Part shown: positions 8,821-17,011 of the stretch, piece by piece
Numbering within the stretch: position 1 is the stretch's first letter
Layout of the letters: every line of letters begins with the position of its first letter
Assembly (NCBI GenBank): GCA_050330205.1
Contig: JBHJOA010000016.1
Location: 1 to 64,000 of the forward strand
From: Pelagibius sp050330205
GTDB taxonomy: Bacteria; Pseudomonadota; Alphaproteobacteria; Kiloniellales; Kiloniellaceae
Direction of reading: 5' to 3'
Length of the DNA: 64,000 bases
The notes under the pieces: generated by a model
Told to the model about the DNA's origin: nothing
Seen by the model: the letters and a program-made list of their open reading frames with translations, nothing else
The model's database searches: none
Translations under genes and position numbers: made by a program

Positions 8821-8888
8821 GCGGCCCCAAAGGGCCGCTTCGCGAGTTGAGGAGCCGCCGCCTGGAAAACGGGCGGCGGCTCTTTGCT
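8821..8888 (+). terminator. tandem hairpins ending the cold-shock transcript
   Basis: Two hairpins follow the csp stop. The first, at 8821-8838, has a 7-bp stem GCGGCCC/GGGCCGC without a T-run. The second has an 11-bp perfect stem, 8852-8862 (GAGCCGCCGCC) with 8872-8882 (GGCGGCGGCTC), followed by TTTGCTT. The second is a good intrinsic terminator. Confidence 0.8.
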
Positions 8889-8972
8889 TGAAGACGGGAG
8901 GGTTGTCGCGATCTTCATCTTTATGCCGCAGTCTGGGTGTAGCCTGACCGCAAACTCGGCCGGACCGCAGAC

Positions 8973-10040
8973 TTGAGCCCTCGACCGCAACCCAGTTCGC
9001 CCTCACCCGCGCCCGCCGCCGCGCCACTCGCCGCGCGGCAGTGGAGCCGCACCCTCGCGCCCTACCGCGATCCCAGCCACGGCCGCAGCCTCTTCGAGAT
9101 CGCCGTCACTTTCCTGCCCTTCGCCGGGCTCTGGGCGCTCGCCTGGACGGCGGTCCACCTGGGCCATTGGGAGCTGTCCCTGCTGCCCTCGCTGCTCGCC
9201 GGCGGGCTGCTGGTGCGCCTCTTCCTGATCCAGCACGACTGCGGCCACGGTGCCTTCTTCCGCCACCGTCTGGCCAACGACTGGGTCGGACGGGCCATTG
9301 GCGTACTGACGCTGACCCCCTACGACGCCTGGCGCCGCGCCCACGCCGTCCACCATGCCGGTTCCGGCAACCTGGCTCGCCGCGGGGTCGGCGACATCGA
9401 CACCCTGACGGTCGCCGAATACCGCGCCCTCGGCTTCTGGCGCCGGCTCGGCTACCGCCTCTACCGCCATCCCCTGGTCCTGTTCGGAATCGGACCGGTT
9501 TACATCTTCTTGCTGCGCCACCGCCTGCCGCTCGCCGGCGGCGGCGGAAGTCGCATGGACTGGATCAGCGCCATGGCCACCAACCTGGCGATCCTCGTCG
9601 TGGCCGCCGGCCTGATCTGGCTGGTCGGCGCCGCGCCCTTCCTGCTGGTACAGCTGCCGATCACACTGGCCGCCGGCGCGGCGGGGGTGTGGCTGTTCTA
9701 CGTGCAGCACCAGTTCGAGGCGACCTACTGGGCCGAGGAGGGCGACTGGAGCCCGCAGGAGGCCGCCCTGCGCGGCAGCTCGCACTATGACCTGCCGGGA
9801 GTGCTGCGCTGGCTCACCGCCAACATCGGCATGCACCACCTCCACCACCTGGCCAGCCGCATTCCCTACTACCGCCTGCCACGGGTGCTGCAGGATCACC
9901 CGGAGCTCGGCACCGCCAGCAGGCTGACGCTGCGTCAGAGCCTCGGCTGTATCCGCCTTGCCCTCTGGGACGAAACCCAAAAGCGCCTGGTCACCTTCCG
10001 CGAAGCGCATCGCCCGTCCGGCAGCGACCCGGCTGCCTGA
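8973..10040 (+). CDS. membrane fatty acid desaturase
   Basis: Integral-membrane di-iron desaturase of 355 residues. The three histidine boxes are clear: HDCGH (88-92), HAVHH (124-128) and HHLHH (288-292). An extra QHQFE (245-249) is typical of acyl-lipid desaturases. Hydrophobic segments at about 44-62, 70-86, 165-182 and 203-243 would place the boxes on the cytoplasmic face. It probably introduces a double bond into membrane acyl chains; regiospecificity is unknown. The frame opens with a TTG at 8973 and no good ATG exists before residue 195, so the exact start is uncertain. It stands alone, before a GST gene. Confidence 0.88.
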   Translation: MSPRPQPSSPSPAPAAAPLAARQWSRTLAPYRDPSHGRSLFEIAVTFLPFAGLWALAWTAVHLGHWELSLLPSLLAGGLLVRLFLIQHDCGHGAFFRHRLANDWVGRAIGVLTLTPYDAWRRAHAVHHAGSGNLARRGVGDIDTLTVAEYRALGFWRRLGYRLYRHPLVLFGIGPVYIFLLRHRLPLAGGGGSRMDWISAMATNLAILVVAAGLIWLVGAAPFLLVQLPITLAAGAAGVWLFYVQHQFEATYWAEEGDWSPQEAALRGSSHYDLPGVLRWLTANIGMHHLHHLASRIPYYRLPRVLQDHPELGTASRLTLRQSLGCIRLALWDETQKRLVTFREAHRPSGSDPAA

Positions 10041-10139
10041 CCGCGCTTCCCTGACCGCGTCTACCGCGGCAGGAGAATGTCAGGATGACCCGATGCCGTC
10101 TTGCGGATAGGCTCCGAGCGACCGCAACGGAGGCCGCCG

Positions 10140-10763
10140 ATGAGCGAAGAGGTTATTTTCTACACCAACCCGATGTCGCGTGGGCGCATGGTGCGCTGGA
10201 TGCTGGAAGAGGTCGGCTGCCCCTACCGCGCCGAGATCCTCGACTACGGCCCGGCCATGCGGACCCCGGAATACCTGGCCGTCAATCCGATGGGCAAGGT
10301 GCCGGCCATCCGCCACGGCGGCCAGGTGGTGACCGAGTGCGCCGCCATCTGCGCCTACCTCGCCGATGCCTTCCCGGCGGCGGGGCTGGCGCCGTCGCCG
10401 GCCGAGCGCGGCAGCTATTACCGCTGGCTGTTCTTCGCCGCCGGCCCGCTGGAGGCCGCCGTGACCAACCATATGGCCGGGTTCAAGTTCGAGGGGGAGC
10501 GCCAGGAAGGCATGGCCGGCTACGGCAGCTACGCGCGGACAATGGAGGCGCTGGAAAGGTCGATCCCGGCGGAGGGCTACATCGCCGGGCCGCATTTTTC
10601 CGCCGCCGACCTCTATCTCGGCGCCCACATCGGCTGGGGCCTGCAGTTCGGCTCCATCGAGGCCCGTCCGGGCTTCGCCGAGTACTGGGCCCGGGTCAGC
10701 AACCGGCCGGCTTGCCGCCGCGCCAACGAACTCGACGAAGCGCTGATGCCGAAGGAGGCGTGA
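10140..10763 (+). CDS. glutathione S-transferase family protein
   Basis: GST of 207 residues, with an N-terminal thioredoxin-like domain (MSEEVIFYTNPMSRGRM, then the cis-Pro region GKVPAI at about 56-61) and an all-helical C-terminal domain. The start at ATG 10140 follows CGGAGG; an upstream in-frame start at 10101 adds 13 unlike residues. A conjugation, isomerase or binding role is possible. No catabolic partner is adjacent, apart from the convergent nitrile-hydratase-like genes, whose last stop is only 24 bp away. Confidence 0.85.
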   Translation: MSEEVIFYTNPMSRGRMVRWMLEEVGCPYRAEILDYGPAMRTPEYLAVNPMGKVPAIRHGGQVVTECAAICAYLADAFPAAGLAPSPAERGSYYRWLFFAAGPLEAAVTNHMAGFKFEGERQEGMAGYGSYARTMEALERSIPAEGYIAGPHFSAADLYLGAHIGWGLQFGSIEARPGFAEYWARVSNRPACRRANELDEALMPKEA

Positions 10764-10786
10764 GGTCGCGGCGGCCGGCGTCGCCG

Positions 10787-11443
10787 TCAGGCCGCCGGCG
10801 ACCTCGGCAGAGCGACGCCGATCATGCAGTCGCGGGTCACGAGTTCGGCGAGCTTCGCCTCGTCCCAGCCCTCGGTGCCGGCCGGGCGTGCCGGCAGCAC
10901 CATGTAGCGCAGGTCGGCGGTGGAGTCGTGCACGCGGACCTCGGCGTCCTCCGGGATCTCGGTGCCGAACTCGGCGAGGACGGCGCGCGGCTCGCGCACC
11001 GTGCGGCTGCGGTAGGCGCGCGACTTGTACCAGTCCGGCGGCAGGCCGATGAGCTGGCGCGGGTAGCAGGAACAGAGGGTGCAGACGATGACGTTGTGAA
11101 CCCCGGCAGTGTTCTCCACGGCGCGGATCGGAATGCCGCCGGCGTCGATGCCGAGCTCCCCGGCCGCGCTGTTCACGTCCGCCAGCATGCGCGCCTTGAA
11201 CGCCGGGTCGACCCAGGCCCGCGCCACCAGGCGCGCGCCGAGGGCCGGGTTCTTGGAGTCGATGAGCTCCACCATCGCGCGCAGCTCGTCGGCGGTGATG
11301 ACGCCCTTTTCGATCAGCAGGTCGCCGACCGCCTGGGTCATCGCCTGGTAGTGGGTCAGCGGCTGCGCCTCCAGGTCCGGCTGGAAGGGGTGCGGCCGAT
11401 GCGCAGGGCCGTGGTCGTGATCATGCGGATGGTCGTGACTCAC
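10787..11443 (-). CDS. nitrile hydratase alpha / thiocyanate hydrolase gamma-type subunit
   Basis: Catalytic metal-binding subunit of 218 residues. The metal claw is VCTLCSC, with Cys121, Cys124 and Cys126. Thr in the second position is the cobalt-type signature (iron-type enzymes have Ser); two of the cysteines become oxidised in the mature family. The first 18 residues contain seven histidines, a possible metal-acquisition tail. The start is a GTG at 11443 that overlaps the TGA of the preceding gene (GTGA). It is the last of three cistrons in which the beta subunit is split in two, the layout of thiocyanate hydrolase and toyocamycin nitrile hydratase. The substrate, nitrile or thiocyanate, cannot be decided from sequence. 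Confidence 0.92.
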   Translation of the reverse strand: MSHDHPHDHDHGPAHRPHPFQPDLEAQPLTHYQAMTQAVGDLLIEKGVITADELRAMVELIDSKNPALGARLVARAWVDPAFKARMLADVNSAAGELGIDAGGIPIRAVENTAGVHNVIVCTLCSCYPRQLIGLPPDWYKSRAYRSRTVREPRAVLAEFGTEIPEDAEVRVHDSTADLRYMVLPARPAGTEGWDEAKLAELVTRDCMIGVALPRSPAA

Positions 11444-11727
11444 GACATCTCCTCCAGCCAGTTCTCGTAGATGTCGACCACCGTGCAGTCCTGCGGCGCG
11501 CCGTCGTAGCGGTCCCAGAGTTCGGCCGTCTCGAAGACCACCCGGTAGAGCGGCAGGGCCGGCTCGCCGCTGCGGCCGTAGGCGAGTTCCTCCGGATTGC
11601 GGTAGGGGCCGAGGATCTCGCTCACGCGTCCGGTCTTGCCGCGCACGAAGAAGGGCGTGCGCACGTGGCCCGGCGGAAAAGCGACGCGCACCCGCACCTG
11701 GTCGCCGACGGAAAAGCGCGCGCTCAC
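11440..11727 (-). CDS. nitrile hydratase beta, C-terminal-domain subunit
   Basis: A 95-residue free-standing SH3-like domain that matches the C-terminal half of nitrile hydratase beta: FSVGDQVRVR, HVRTPFFVRGKTG, then LPLYRVVFETAELW and the end IYENWLE. In ordinary two-subunit enzymes this is fused to the preceding domain. Here it starts at a GTG (11727) overlapping the previous TGA, and ends in another GTGA overlap with the alpha gene. Translation of the three cistrons is therefore probably coupled in equal amounts. It corresponds to the thiocyanate-hydrolase alpha subunit. A longer open frame to 11844 overlaps the upstream gene and is not used. Confidence 0.88.
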   Translation of the reverse strand: MSARFSVGDQVRVRVAFPPGHVRTPFFVRGKTGRVSEILGPYRNPEELAYGRSGEPALPLYRVVFETAELWDRYDGAPQDCTVVDIYENWLEEMS

Positions 11728-12107
11728 GGCTTCTTCTCCACGCCGGCCGGCCAGGACTCGCTGACCGCCGCCATGCGGCGGCCCAGCTCGTCCACCGTCA
11801 GGATGCCCTTCTCGAGCAGGTTGTTGGTGACCGAGGCGATCCAACGCTCGTAGTAGGTCATCTCGTCGTAGGCGCCGGGGCCGAGATCCTCGATGCCGCG
11901 CCGCAGTTCGTCGACGGTGATGACGCCTCGCTTGGGATCGGCCAGCAGCCGCAGGATGGCGTCGACCCGCTTCTCCCAGGGCGCGTAGTCGTGCTCATGC
12001 CGCTCCACGGGCCCCGCCGGCAGCCCGCCCATGTCGTGGTGGCGGCGCAGCACGGTCTTGCCGCTCGCGCGTTCCCTGGGCTTGTTGGGGGTCTGGTCCC
12101 GGCTCAT
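11724..12107 (-). CDS. nitrile hydratase beta, N-terminal-domain subunit
   Basis: A 127-residue protein matching the N-terminal half of nitrile hydratase beta: HHDMGG early, then the helical YYERWIASVTNNLLEKG segment and DELGRRM. This domain also resembles the small activator proteins that deliver cobalt to the alpha subunit, so a dual structural and maturation role is possible. No separate activator gene lies next to the cluster. The ATG at 12107 gives MSRDQTP; an in-frame TTG at 12143 is an alternative. It is first in the three-gene operon. The separation from the C-terminal domain has clean start and stop codons, so it is a true gene split and not a frameshift. Confidence 0.85.
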   Translation of the reverse strand: MSRDQTPNKPRERASGKTVLRRHHDMGGLPAGPVERHEHDYAPWEKRVDAILRLLADPKRGVITVDELRRGIEDLGPGAYDEMTYYERWIASVTNNLLEKGILTVDELGRRMAAVSESWPAGVEKKP

Positions 12108-12162
12108 GGCGGGAGTATCGGCCAGGCGGCCGGAAAGCGTCAATGGCAGGCGGAGGGTTTCC

Positions 12163-12411
12163 CTAGCCCACCATCCCGAGGGCCTGCTTGTAGAGGTCGA
12201 GGATGGCCTCCTGCTCCTGGCGGTCGCCGGAGTCCATCTTGCGCAGGCGGACCACGTGGCGCATCACCTTGGTGTCGAAGCCTTCGCCCTTGGCCTCGGC
12301 GTAGACCTCGCGGATGTCGGCGGTCAGCGCCGCTTTCTCTTCCTCCAGACGCTCGATGCGCTCGATGAAAGTGCGCAGACGGTCCGCTCCGATGCCGCCA
12401 ACATCAGCCAT
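12163..12411 (-). CDS. gapR: GapR-family DNA-binding protein (DUF2312)
   Basis: An 82-residue, highly charged, coiled-coil protein (LRTFIERIERLEEEKAAL, then YAEAKGEGFDTKVMRHVVRLRK) that matches the DUF2312/GapR family. In Caulobacter GapR, about 89 residues, clamps overtwisted AT-rich DNA ahead of replication and transcription and stimulates type II topoisomerases. It is nucleoid-associated and conserved in alphaproteobacteria, so it is a useful taxonomic marker. It stands between the nitrile-hydratase-like operon and the DUF1244 gene, same strand, 55 bp before the former. Confidence 0.92.
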   Translation of the reverse strand: MADVGGIGADRLRTFIERIERLEEEKAALTADIREVYAEAKGEGFDTKVMRHVVRLRKMDSGDRQEQEAILDLYKQALGMVG

Positions 12412-12525
12412 GCATAAACTCCTAACTCGCGCGGGATTCGACCCTGTTGAAGGGCGCAGAGACTAGCCGCCGGACCGCGGCCTGACAATGTCGGAAAGCG
12501 GGGATAACCGCCGGAAAGAGGCGAT

Positions 12526-12831
12526 TCAGCCGTGCTTGTGGCTCTCGGCGAAGGCGGCCTTCTGCTCGGCCGTCGCCTCGGTCTGGTGCTTCGCCTTCCA
12601 CTCCTCGTAGGGCATGCCGTAGACGACCTCGCGGGCGGCGGCATAGTCGAGGTCCAGCCCCTTCTCCTCGGCGGCGGCCAGATACCACTTGCTGAGGCAG
12701 TTGCGGCAGAATCCGGCGAGATTCATCATGTCGATGTTCTGCACGTCGGTGCGCTTGCGCAGATGCTCGACCAGGGTGCGAAAGGCGGCGGCCTCCAGCT
12801 CGGTGCGGGTCTTGTCATCCATCGACGTCAT
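12526..12831 (-). CDS. DUF1244 domain protein
   Basis: A 101-residue conserved protein of unknown function, seen mainly in alpha- and gammaproteobacteria. Characteristic is the segment MNLAGFCRNCLSKWYLAA with a CxxC pair (residues about 43-46), then YGMPYEEWKAKHQ. No signal peptide is seen and it is probably cytoplasmic. The CxxC could bind a metal or be redox-active, but that is inference. It lies 70 bp after the YbdK-type ligase and 114 bp before gapR on the same strand. Confidence 0.88.
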   Translation of the reverse strand: MTSMDDKTRTELEAAAFRTLVEHLRKRTDVQNIDMMNLAGFCRNCLSKWYLAAAEEKGLDLDYAAAREVVYGMPYEEWKAKHQTEATAEQKAAFAESHKHG

Positions 12832-12901
12832 GTCTCCTCCTTTGCGACTGCCCGGGTTGATTGGAATCTGGAGCGTCGAGGCGGGTTTGTCCAGGCCCGC
12901 T

Positions 12902-14053
12902 CTAAGACTCCGACGGTACGCTGGCGTCGATCAGGTAGTCGACCACCTTCTCCAGGGCCTCGCGCTTGTCGGCGCCGTCGTAGCAGGCCTGGCTGAAGAT
13001 CTCCAACTGGCGGTGAGCCGAGGTGCCGCGGTTCACGATCTCGCGGGCGCGCGCCACCTCGGCGAGGCAACCCAGCGCTTCGGCATGGTCCGCGGTCAGG
13101 GCGATGATCTCCTCCAGCAGGTCGCGGTAGGGCACCACCTCGCCGCGGCCGAAGTCCACCAACCCCTCGTCGAAGCCGTAGCGCTGGGCGCGCCAGCGGT
13201 TCTCGTCGATCAGCATGTTCGAGTACTTGCGCCAACGCTGATTGTTGCGCTTCAGCACATAGAGCATGCGCATCAGGCTGACGTAGAGGGCGGCGATGGT
13301 GAGCCCGTCCTCGAGCAGGGTGCAGACGTCGGCAATGCGCATCTCCAGGGTCGGAAAGCGCGCCGACGGCCGCACGTCCCACCAGATCTTGGTGCCGTCC
13401 TCGATCAGCCCGGCACCGACCATCATCTCGAGATGGCGCTGGTACTCGCCGAAGCTGTCGAAGGTTTCCGGCAGGCCGGTGCGCGGCAGTTCGTGGAACA
13501 CCGAGAGCCGGTAGCACTTGAGGCCCGTCGACTCGCCGCGCCAGAACGGCGACGAAGTCGACAACGCCAGGAGGTGCGGCAGGAAGTAGGCGATCTGCTG
13601 CATGAGGTCGATGCGCAGTTCGTCGTCGTCGAGGCCGCAGTGCACGTGCATACCGCAGATCAGCAGGCGCCGCACCACCGCCTGCATGTCGCGGGCGAGG
13701 TCGTCGTAGCGCTCCTTGCGGGTGTGCTTCTGGGTGTCCCAGAGGGCGAAGGGATGGGTGGAGGCGGCGATCGGCGCCAGGCCGTAGTCGCCGGCGATGC
13801 GCGCGATGCAGCGCCGCAGCTCGGCCAGCTCGGCGCCGGCCTCGGCCACGGTCTCGCACTTGCTGGTGCCCACCTCGATCTGCGACTGCAGGAACTCCGG
13901 CGCCACCCGCTCGCCCAGTTCCTGCTCGCAGCGGGCCATCAGGCTGTCGGGCGGATCGACCACCAGGTCGCGGGTCTCGCGGTCGACCAGGAGGTATTCC
14001 TCCTCGATGCCGACGGTAAAGCTCGGCTCCGGCCGCCTGCCCCCCTTGCCCAT
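12902..14053 (-). CDS. carboxylate-amine ligase, YbdK / glutamate-cysteine ligase 2 family
   Basis: ATP-dependent ligase of 383 residues. The family hallmark GIEEEY lies near residue 15, and CGMHVHCGL is further in. YbdK has weak glutamate-cysteine ligase activity; in vivo substrates are mostly unknown. The ATG at 14053 has a good AGAGGGGA site, and the longer frame to 14158 runs into the upstream gene. It begins 19 bp after the N-formylglutamate amidohydrolase-family gene, so the two are likely one operon: one makes an amide of an amino acid or amine and the other could cut an N-acyl amino acid. Confidence 0.88.
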   Translation of the reverse strand: MGKGGRRPEPSFTVGIEEEYLLVDRETRDLVVDPPDSLMARCEQELGERVAPEFLQSQIEVGTSKCETVAEAGAELAELRRCIARIAGDYGLAPIAASTHPFALWDTQKHTRKERYDDLARDMQAVVRRLLICGMHVHCGLDDDELRIDLMQQIAYFLPHLLALSTSSPFWRGESTGLKCYRLSVFHELPRTGLPETFDSFGEYQRHLEMMVGAGLIEDGTKIWWDVRPSARFPTLEMRIADVCTLLEDGLTIAALYVSLMRMLYVLKRNNQRWRKYSNMLIDENRWRAQRYGFDEGLVDFGRGEVVPYRDLLEEIIALTADHAEALGCLAEVARAREIVNRGTSAHRQLEIFSQACYDGADKREALEKVVDYLIDASVPSES

Positions 14054-14072
14054 CCGCCGTCCCCTCTTTTCG

Positions 14073-14900
14073 CTAGTGGTACTCGATCCGATAGAGCGCC
14101 GGGTCGCCCAGCACCGCCTCCAGCACGGCGCCGAGGCGGTCGGCCCAGTCGGCCGCACCCTGCGGGGTGTCGATGAGATCCTGGCGTACCTCGATCAGCA
14201 CGTTGGCGATCCCGCGGCTGTCGCCGTGGCTGTGCTGGGTGTAGCCGTGGCCGTCGGCGCCGGAATAGGGCTCGTTGTCGCCCACCGTCAGGCCCTCGGT
14301 GCGCAGCCGCTCCATCAGGGGCTTGGGCAGGCGCGGATCGCGGTTCCACAAGATGCCGATCTCCCACGGCCTCTGGATGCCGTGCATGACCGGCGTGAAG
14401 GAATGCATGGAGATCAGCACCGGCACCCGGCCCTGCGCCTGCATGGCGTCGATCCCGGCGTCGATGGCTTGGTGGTAGGGCCGGAAGAAAGTGTCGATGC
14501 GGGCGCGGCGCGCGGCCGGCGTCAGACCACGGTTGCCGGGCACCACCGTGCCGTCGCTGATCTCCGGCATCAGGGTCGGGTTGTCGAGCGGCCGGTTGGG
14601 ATCGACGATGAGCCGCGAGAAGTGGCTGAGTACCGCCGCCGCGTCGAGCCGCCGGGCCAGGTGGCGGGTGACCTCGGCGATGCCGATGTCCCAGGCGATG
14701 TGGCGGCTCAGCGACGCCTCGTCGAGGCCAAGGCCGTTCAGCGCCCGCGGAATGAAAGGCGTCGCGTGATCGCAGACCAGCAGCAGCGATGCCCGCCCGC
14801 CGGTGTTGAAGCGCTCGAAAGGGCGCGGCTCGTCCGGCGCCAGAAGCCCGGATTCCTGCGCCTCTTGGGCGTCTGGAGTGGCGATCTCAAGGGTGGACAT
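14073..14900 (-). CDS. N-formylglutamate amidohydrolase family protein
   Basis: Zinc amidohydrolase of 275 residues. The family pattern is visible as LLLVCDHATPFIPRAL (residues 44-59), HSHGDSRG (near 232-239) and LIEVRQDLI near the end. HutG-type members free glutamate from N-formylglutamate, but many members have other N-acyl substrates. No other hut gene is here. The start is taken at the ATG at 14900; the frame is open further to 15023, but that part overlaps the promoter of the divergent racemase gene. A second, less similar member lies at 52450-53334. Confidence 0.82.
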   Translation of the reverse strand: MSTLEIATPDAQEAQESGLLAPDEPRPFERFNTGGRASLLLVCDHATPFIPRALNGLGLDEASLSRHIAWDIGIAEVTRHLARRLDAAAVLSHFSRLIVDPNRPLDNPTLMPEISDGTVVPGNRGLTPAARRARIDTFFRPYHQAIDAGIDAMQAQGRVPVLISMHSFTPVMHGIQRPWEIGILWNRDPRLPKPLMERLRTEGLTVGDNEPYSGADGHGYTQHSHGDSRGIANVLIEVRQDLIDTPQGAADWADRLGAVLEAVLGDPALYRIEYH

Positions 14901-15021
14901 AAGGCGCCGACTATAGCCGTGGCCCGGGGGTCGGGAAAAGCCCCGCAACGCGCCGGCCGCCAGCGGGGACAAGGCGGGGCGGGGATTGCCAAGGACCGGG
15001 CCCGCCCCGATACTCCGGGCC

Positions 15022-16077
15022 ATGAGCGAAGCCCGCGAGCACAGTCAGGCCGATAACGTGGCCGGGGCCGGCACCGTCCGGCCCAACACCTTCTTTTGCA
15101 TCGACGGCCACACCTGCGGCAATCCGGTGCGCCTGGTGGCTGCCGGCGGACCCGCGCTTGAGGGCGCCTCGATGAGCGAGCGGCGCCAGGATTTTCTCGC
15201 CCGCTACGACTGGATCCGCACCGGGCTGATGTTCGAGCCGCGCGGCCACGACATGATGTCCGGCGCCATCCTCTACCCGCCGACACGGCCCGGCTGCGAC
15301 ATCGGTGTCCTCTACATCGAGACCTCGGGCTGCCTGCCGATGTGCGGCCACGGCACCATCGGCACGGTCACCTTCGCGGTGGAGCGCGGGCTGGTGCAGC
15401 CACGCGAGCCCGGCCTGCTGCGCCTGGAGACCCCCGCCGGGCCGGTGGAAGCGCGCTATGCGATTCGGGACGGCCATGTGGAGTCGGTGCGGATCACCAA
15501 CGTCGGCTCCTATCTCGCCGCCGAGGGGGTCGCCGCGGACTGCCCGGGGCTGGGACCGGTCACCGTCGACATCGCCTACGGCGGCAACTTCTACGCCATC
15601 GTCGAGCCCCAGACCAACTACGGCGACCTCTCCGACCTGACCCCGGGCGACATCCTTCGCCTCTCGCCCCTGTTGCGCCGGGCGCTGAACGAAAAGGTGC
15701 AGATCGTGCACCCGGACAATCCGACCATCCGCGGCGTCAGTCACATCCTGTGGACCGGCAAGGCGACCAAGGCGGAAGCCGACGCCCGCAACGCGGTCTT
15801 CTACGGCGACAAGGCGATCGACCGCAGTCCCTGCGGCACCGGAACCTCGGCGCGCATGGCCCAGCTGCACGCCAAGGGACGGCTGAAGACCGGCGATACC
15901 TTCGTGCACGAAAGCATCATCGGCAGCCTCTTCACCGGGCGTGTCGAGGCGGAGACGAAGGTCGGTAACCACGCCGGCATCGTGCCCTCCATCGAGGGCT
16001 GGGCGCGCATGACCGGCCTCAATACCATCACCATCGACGCCCGCGACCCCTACGCCCACGGCTTCCAGGTGGTCTAG
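15022..16077 (+). CDS. proline racemase-family 4-hydroxyproline 2-epimerase
   Basis: Cofactor-independent epimerase of 351 residues. Both catalytic cysteines are present, Cys108 (MCGHGTIG) and Cys271 (SPCGTGTSA). That argues for a racemase or epimerase and against trans-3-hydroxyproline dehydratase, in which the second residue is Thr. The family interconverts trans-4-hydroxy-L-proline and cis-4-hydroxy-D-proline, the first step of bacterial hydroxyproline degradation, or acts on proline. The ATG at 15022 is preceded by a promoter region shared with the amidohydrolase gene. Opposite and downstream lies a DapA-family gene that could be the deaminase of the same pathway. No D-hydroxyproline dehydrogenase is in the window. 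Confidence 0.88.
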   Translation: MSEAREHSQADNVAGAGTVRPNTFFCIDGHTCGNPVRLVAAGGPALEGASMSERRQDFLARYDWIRTGLMFEPRGHDMMSGAILYPPTRPGCDIGVLYIETSGCLPMCGHGTIGTVTFAVERGLVQPREPGLLRLETPAGPVEARYAIRDGHVESVRITNVGSYLAAEGVAADCPGLGPVTVDIAYGGNFYAIVEPQTNYGDLSDLTPGDILRLSPLLRRALNEKVQIVHPDNPTIRGVSHILWTGKATKAEADARNAVFYGDKAIDRSPCGTGTSARMAQLHAKGRLKTGDTFVHESIIGSLFTGRVEAETKVGNHAGIVPSIEGWARMTGLNTITIDARDPYAHGFQVV

Positions 16078-16137
16078 CCTCGACCGTGCGGATCGAGCAG
16101 ATCGAGCGCGGCTCCTGCGGCGAGGAGTGAGATTCCC

Positions 16138-16995
16138 CTACCTGCCGCCGACCTCGTCGTCGGCGACTTCCGCCGCCTGGCCCTCCAGCCGCTGGACCTG
16201 GGTCGAGTAGGTGAGGCAGATGCCGCGCTTGCTGGCGCGGATGAAATCGAGCATCTCGCGCAGTTCGGCGCCGGGGGAGCCGGCGTCCAGTTCGGCCACC
16301 GCCTCGGAGACGGTGAGGCCGCTGCGGAAGATGGTGCGGAAGGCCTGGGTCAGCTCGGCGATGACTTCGCGCGGGAAGCCGGCGCGGCGCAGGCCGATCT
16401 TGTTGAGGGCGCGCACGGTGTTGGACTGGTCGACCAGCACGAAGGGCACCACGTCCTTACCCAGCGCGGTGAGGCCGCGCACCATCACCCGCCGGCCGAT
16501 GCGTACGAACTGATGCACCACGCAGTTGCCGGAGATGAAGGCGTTGTCGCCGACCTCGACGTGGCCGGCCAGCAGGGCGCCGTTGGCCATCACCACCTCG
16601 TCGCCGAGCCGGCAGTCGTGCGCAACGTGGCTCGATCCCATCAGGTAGCAGCGGTCGCCGAGACGTGTCTCGCCGCCTTCGTGGAGGGCGCGGTGGATCG
16701 AGGCGTACTCGCGGATCGTGTTGCCGGCGCCGAGAACGACGCGGCTTTCGACCGGCTGCCAGCCGATCGCCTGCGGCTCGCCGCCGACCTGGGCCGCCAG
16801 CCCGACCGTGTTGTCGGGCCCCATTTCGGTGAAGCGGCCGATGAAGGCCTGCGGGCCGATGCGGCAGCGCGGCCCGATGGTCACCTCGTCCTCGATCACC
16901 GCGCCGGGGCCGACGACGACCCCCTCGCCCAGTATCACGCGCGCGCCGACCACCGCGCTGCCGTGAACCTGCGCCGTCGGATGGATTCCGGTCAT
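16138..16995 (-). CDS. LpxA-like acyl-ACP--UDP-N-acetylglucosamine O-acyltransferase
   Basis: A left-handed beta-helix acyltransferase of 285 residues, with hexapeptide repeats from IHPTAQVHG onward and an LpxA-type helical C-terminus (FPREVIAELTQAFRTIFRSG). The catalytic histidine pair is intact in SSHVAHDC (His123, His126), and VVHQFVRIG follows. LpxA starts lipid A synthesis by adding 3-hydroxyacyl to UDP-GlcNAc. This copy lies outside the usual lpxD-fabZ-lpxA-lpxB cluster, next to GNAT and DapA-family genes. It may be a second, specialised copy or act on a related nucleotide sugar. The ATG at 16995 lies 16 bp after the GNAT stop. Confidence 0.8.
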   Translation of the reverse strand: MTGIHPTAQVHGSAVVGARVILGEGVVVGPGAVIEDEVTIGPRCRIGPQAFIGRFTEMGPDNTVGLAAQVGGEPQAIGWQPVESRVVLGAGNTIREYASIHRALHEGGETRLGDRCYLMGSSHVAHDCRLGDEVVMANGALLAGHVEVGDNAFISGNCVVHQFVRIGRRVMVRGLTALGKDVVPFVLVDQSNTVRALNKIGLRRAGFPREVIAELTQAFRTIFRSGLTVSEAVAELDAGSPGAELREMLDFIRASKRGICLTYSTQVQRLEGQAAEVADDEVGGR

Positions 16996-17011
16996 CTCCG
17001 CCGCCCCCAAG

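Noticed and set aside
11728..11844. Frameshift or pseudogene of a fused nitrile hydratase beta subunit
   Set aside because: The two halves have proper start and stop codons with a GTGA overlap, the same style as the next junction, and the split matches known three-subunit relatives. A sequencing error cannot be fully excluded.
12108..12143. TTG start for the nitrile hydratase beta N-terminal subunit
   Set aside because: It adds 12 residues unlike the family and has no clear ribosome site; the ATG at 12107 gives a normal N-terminus.
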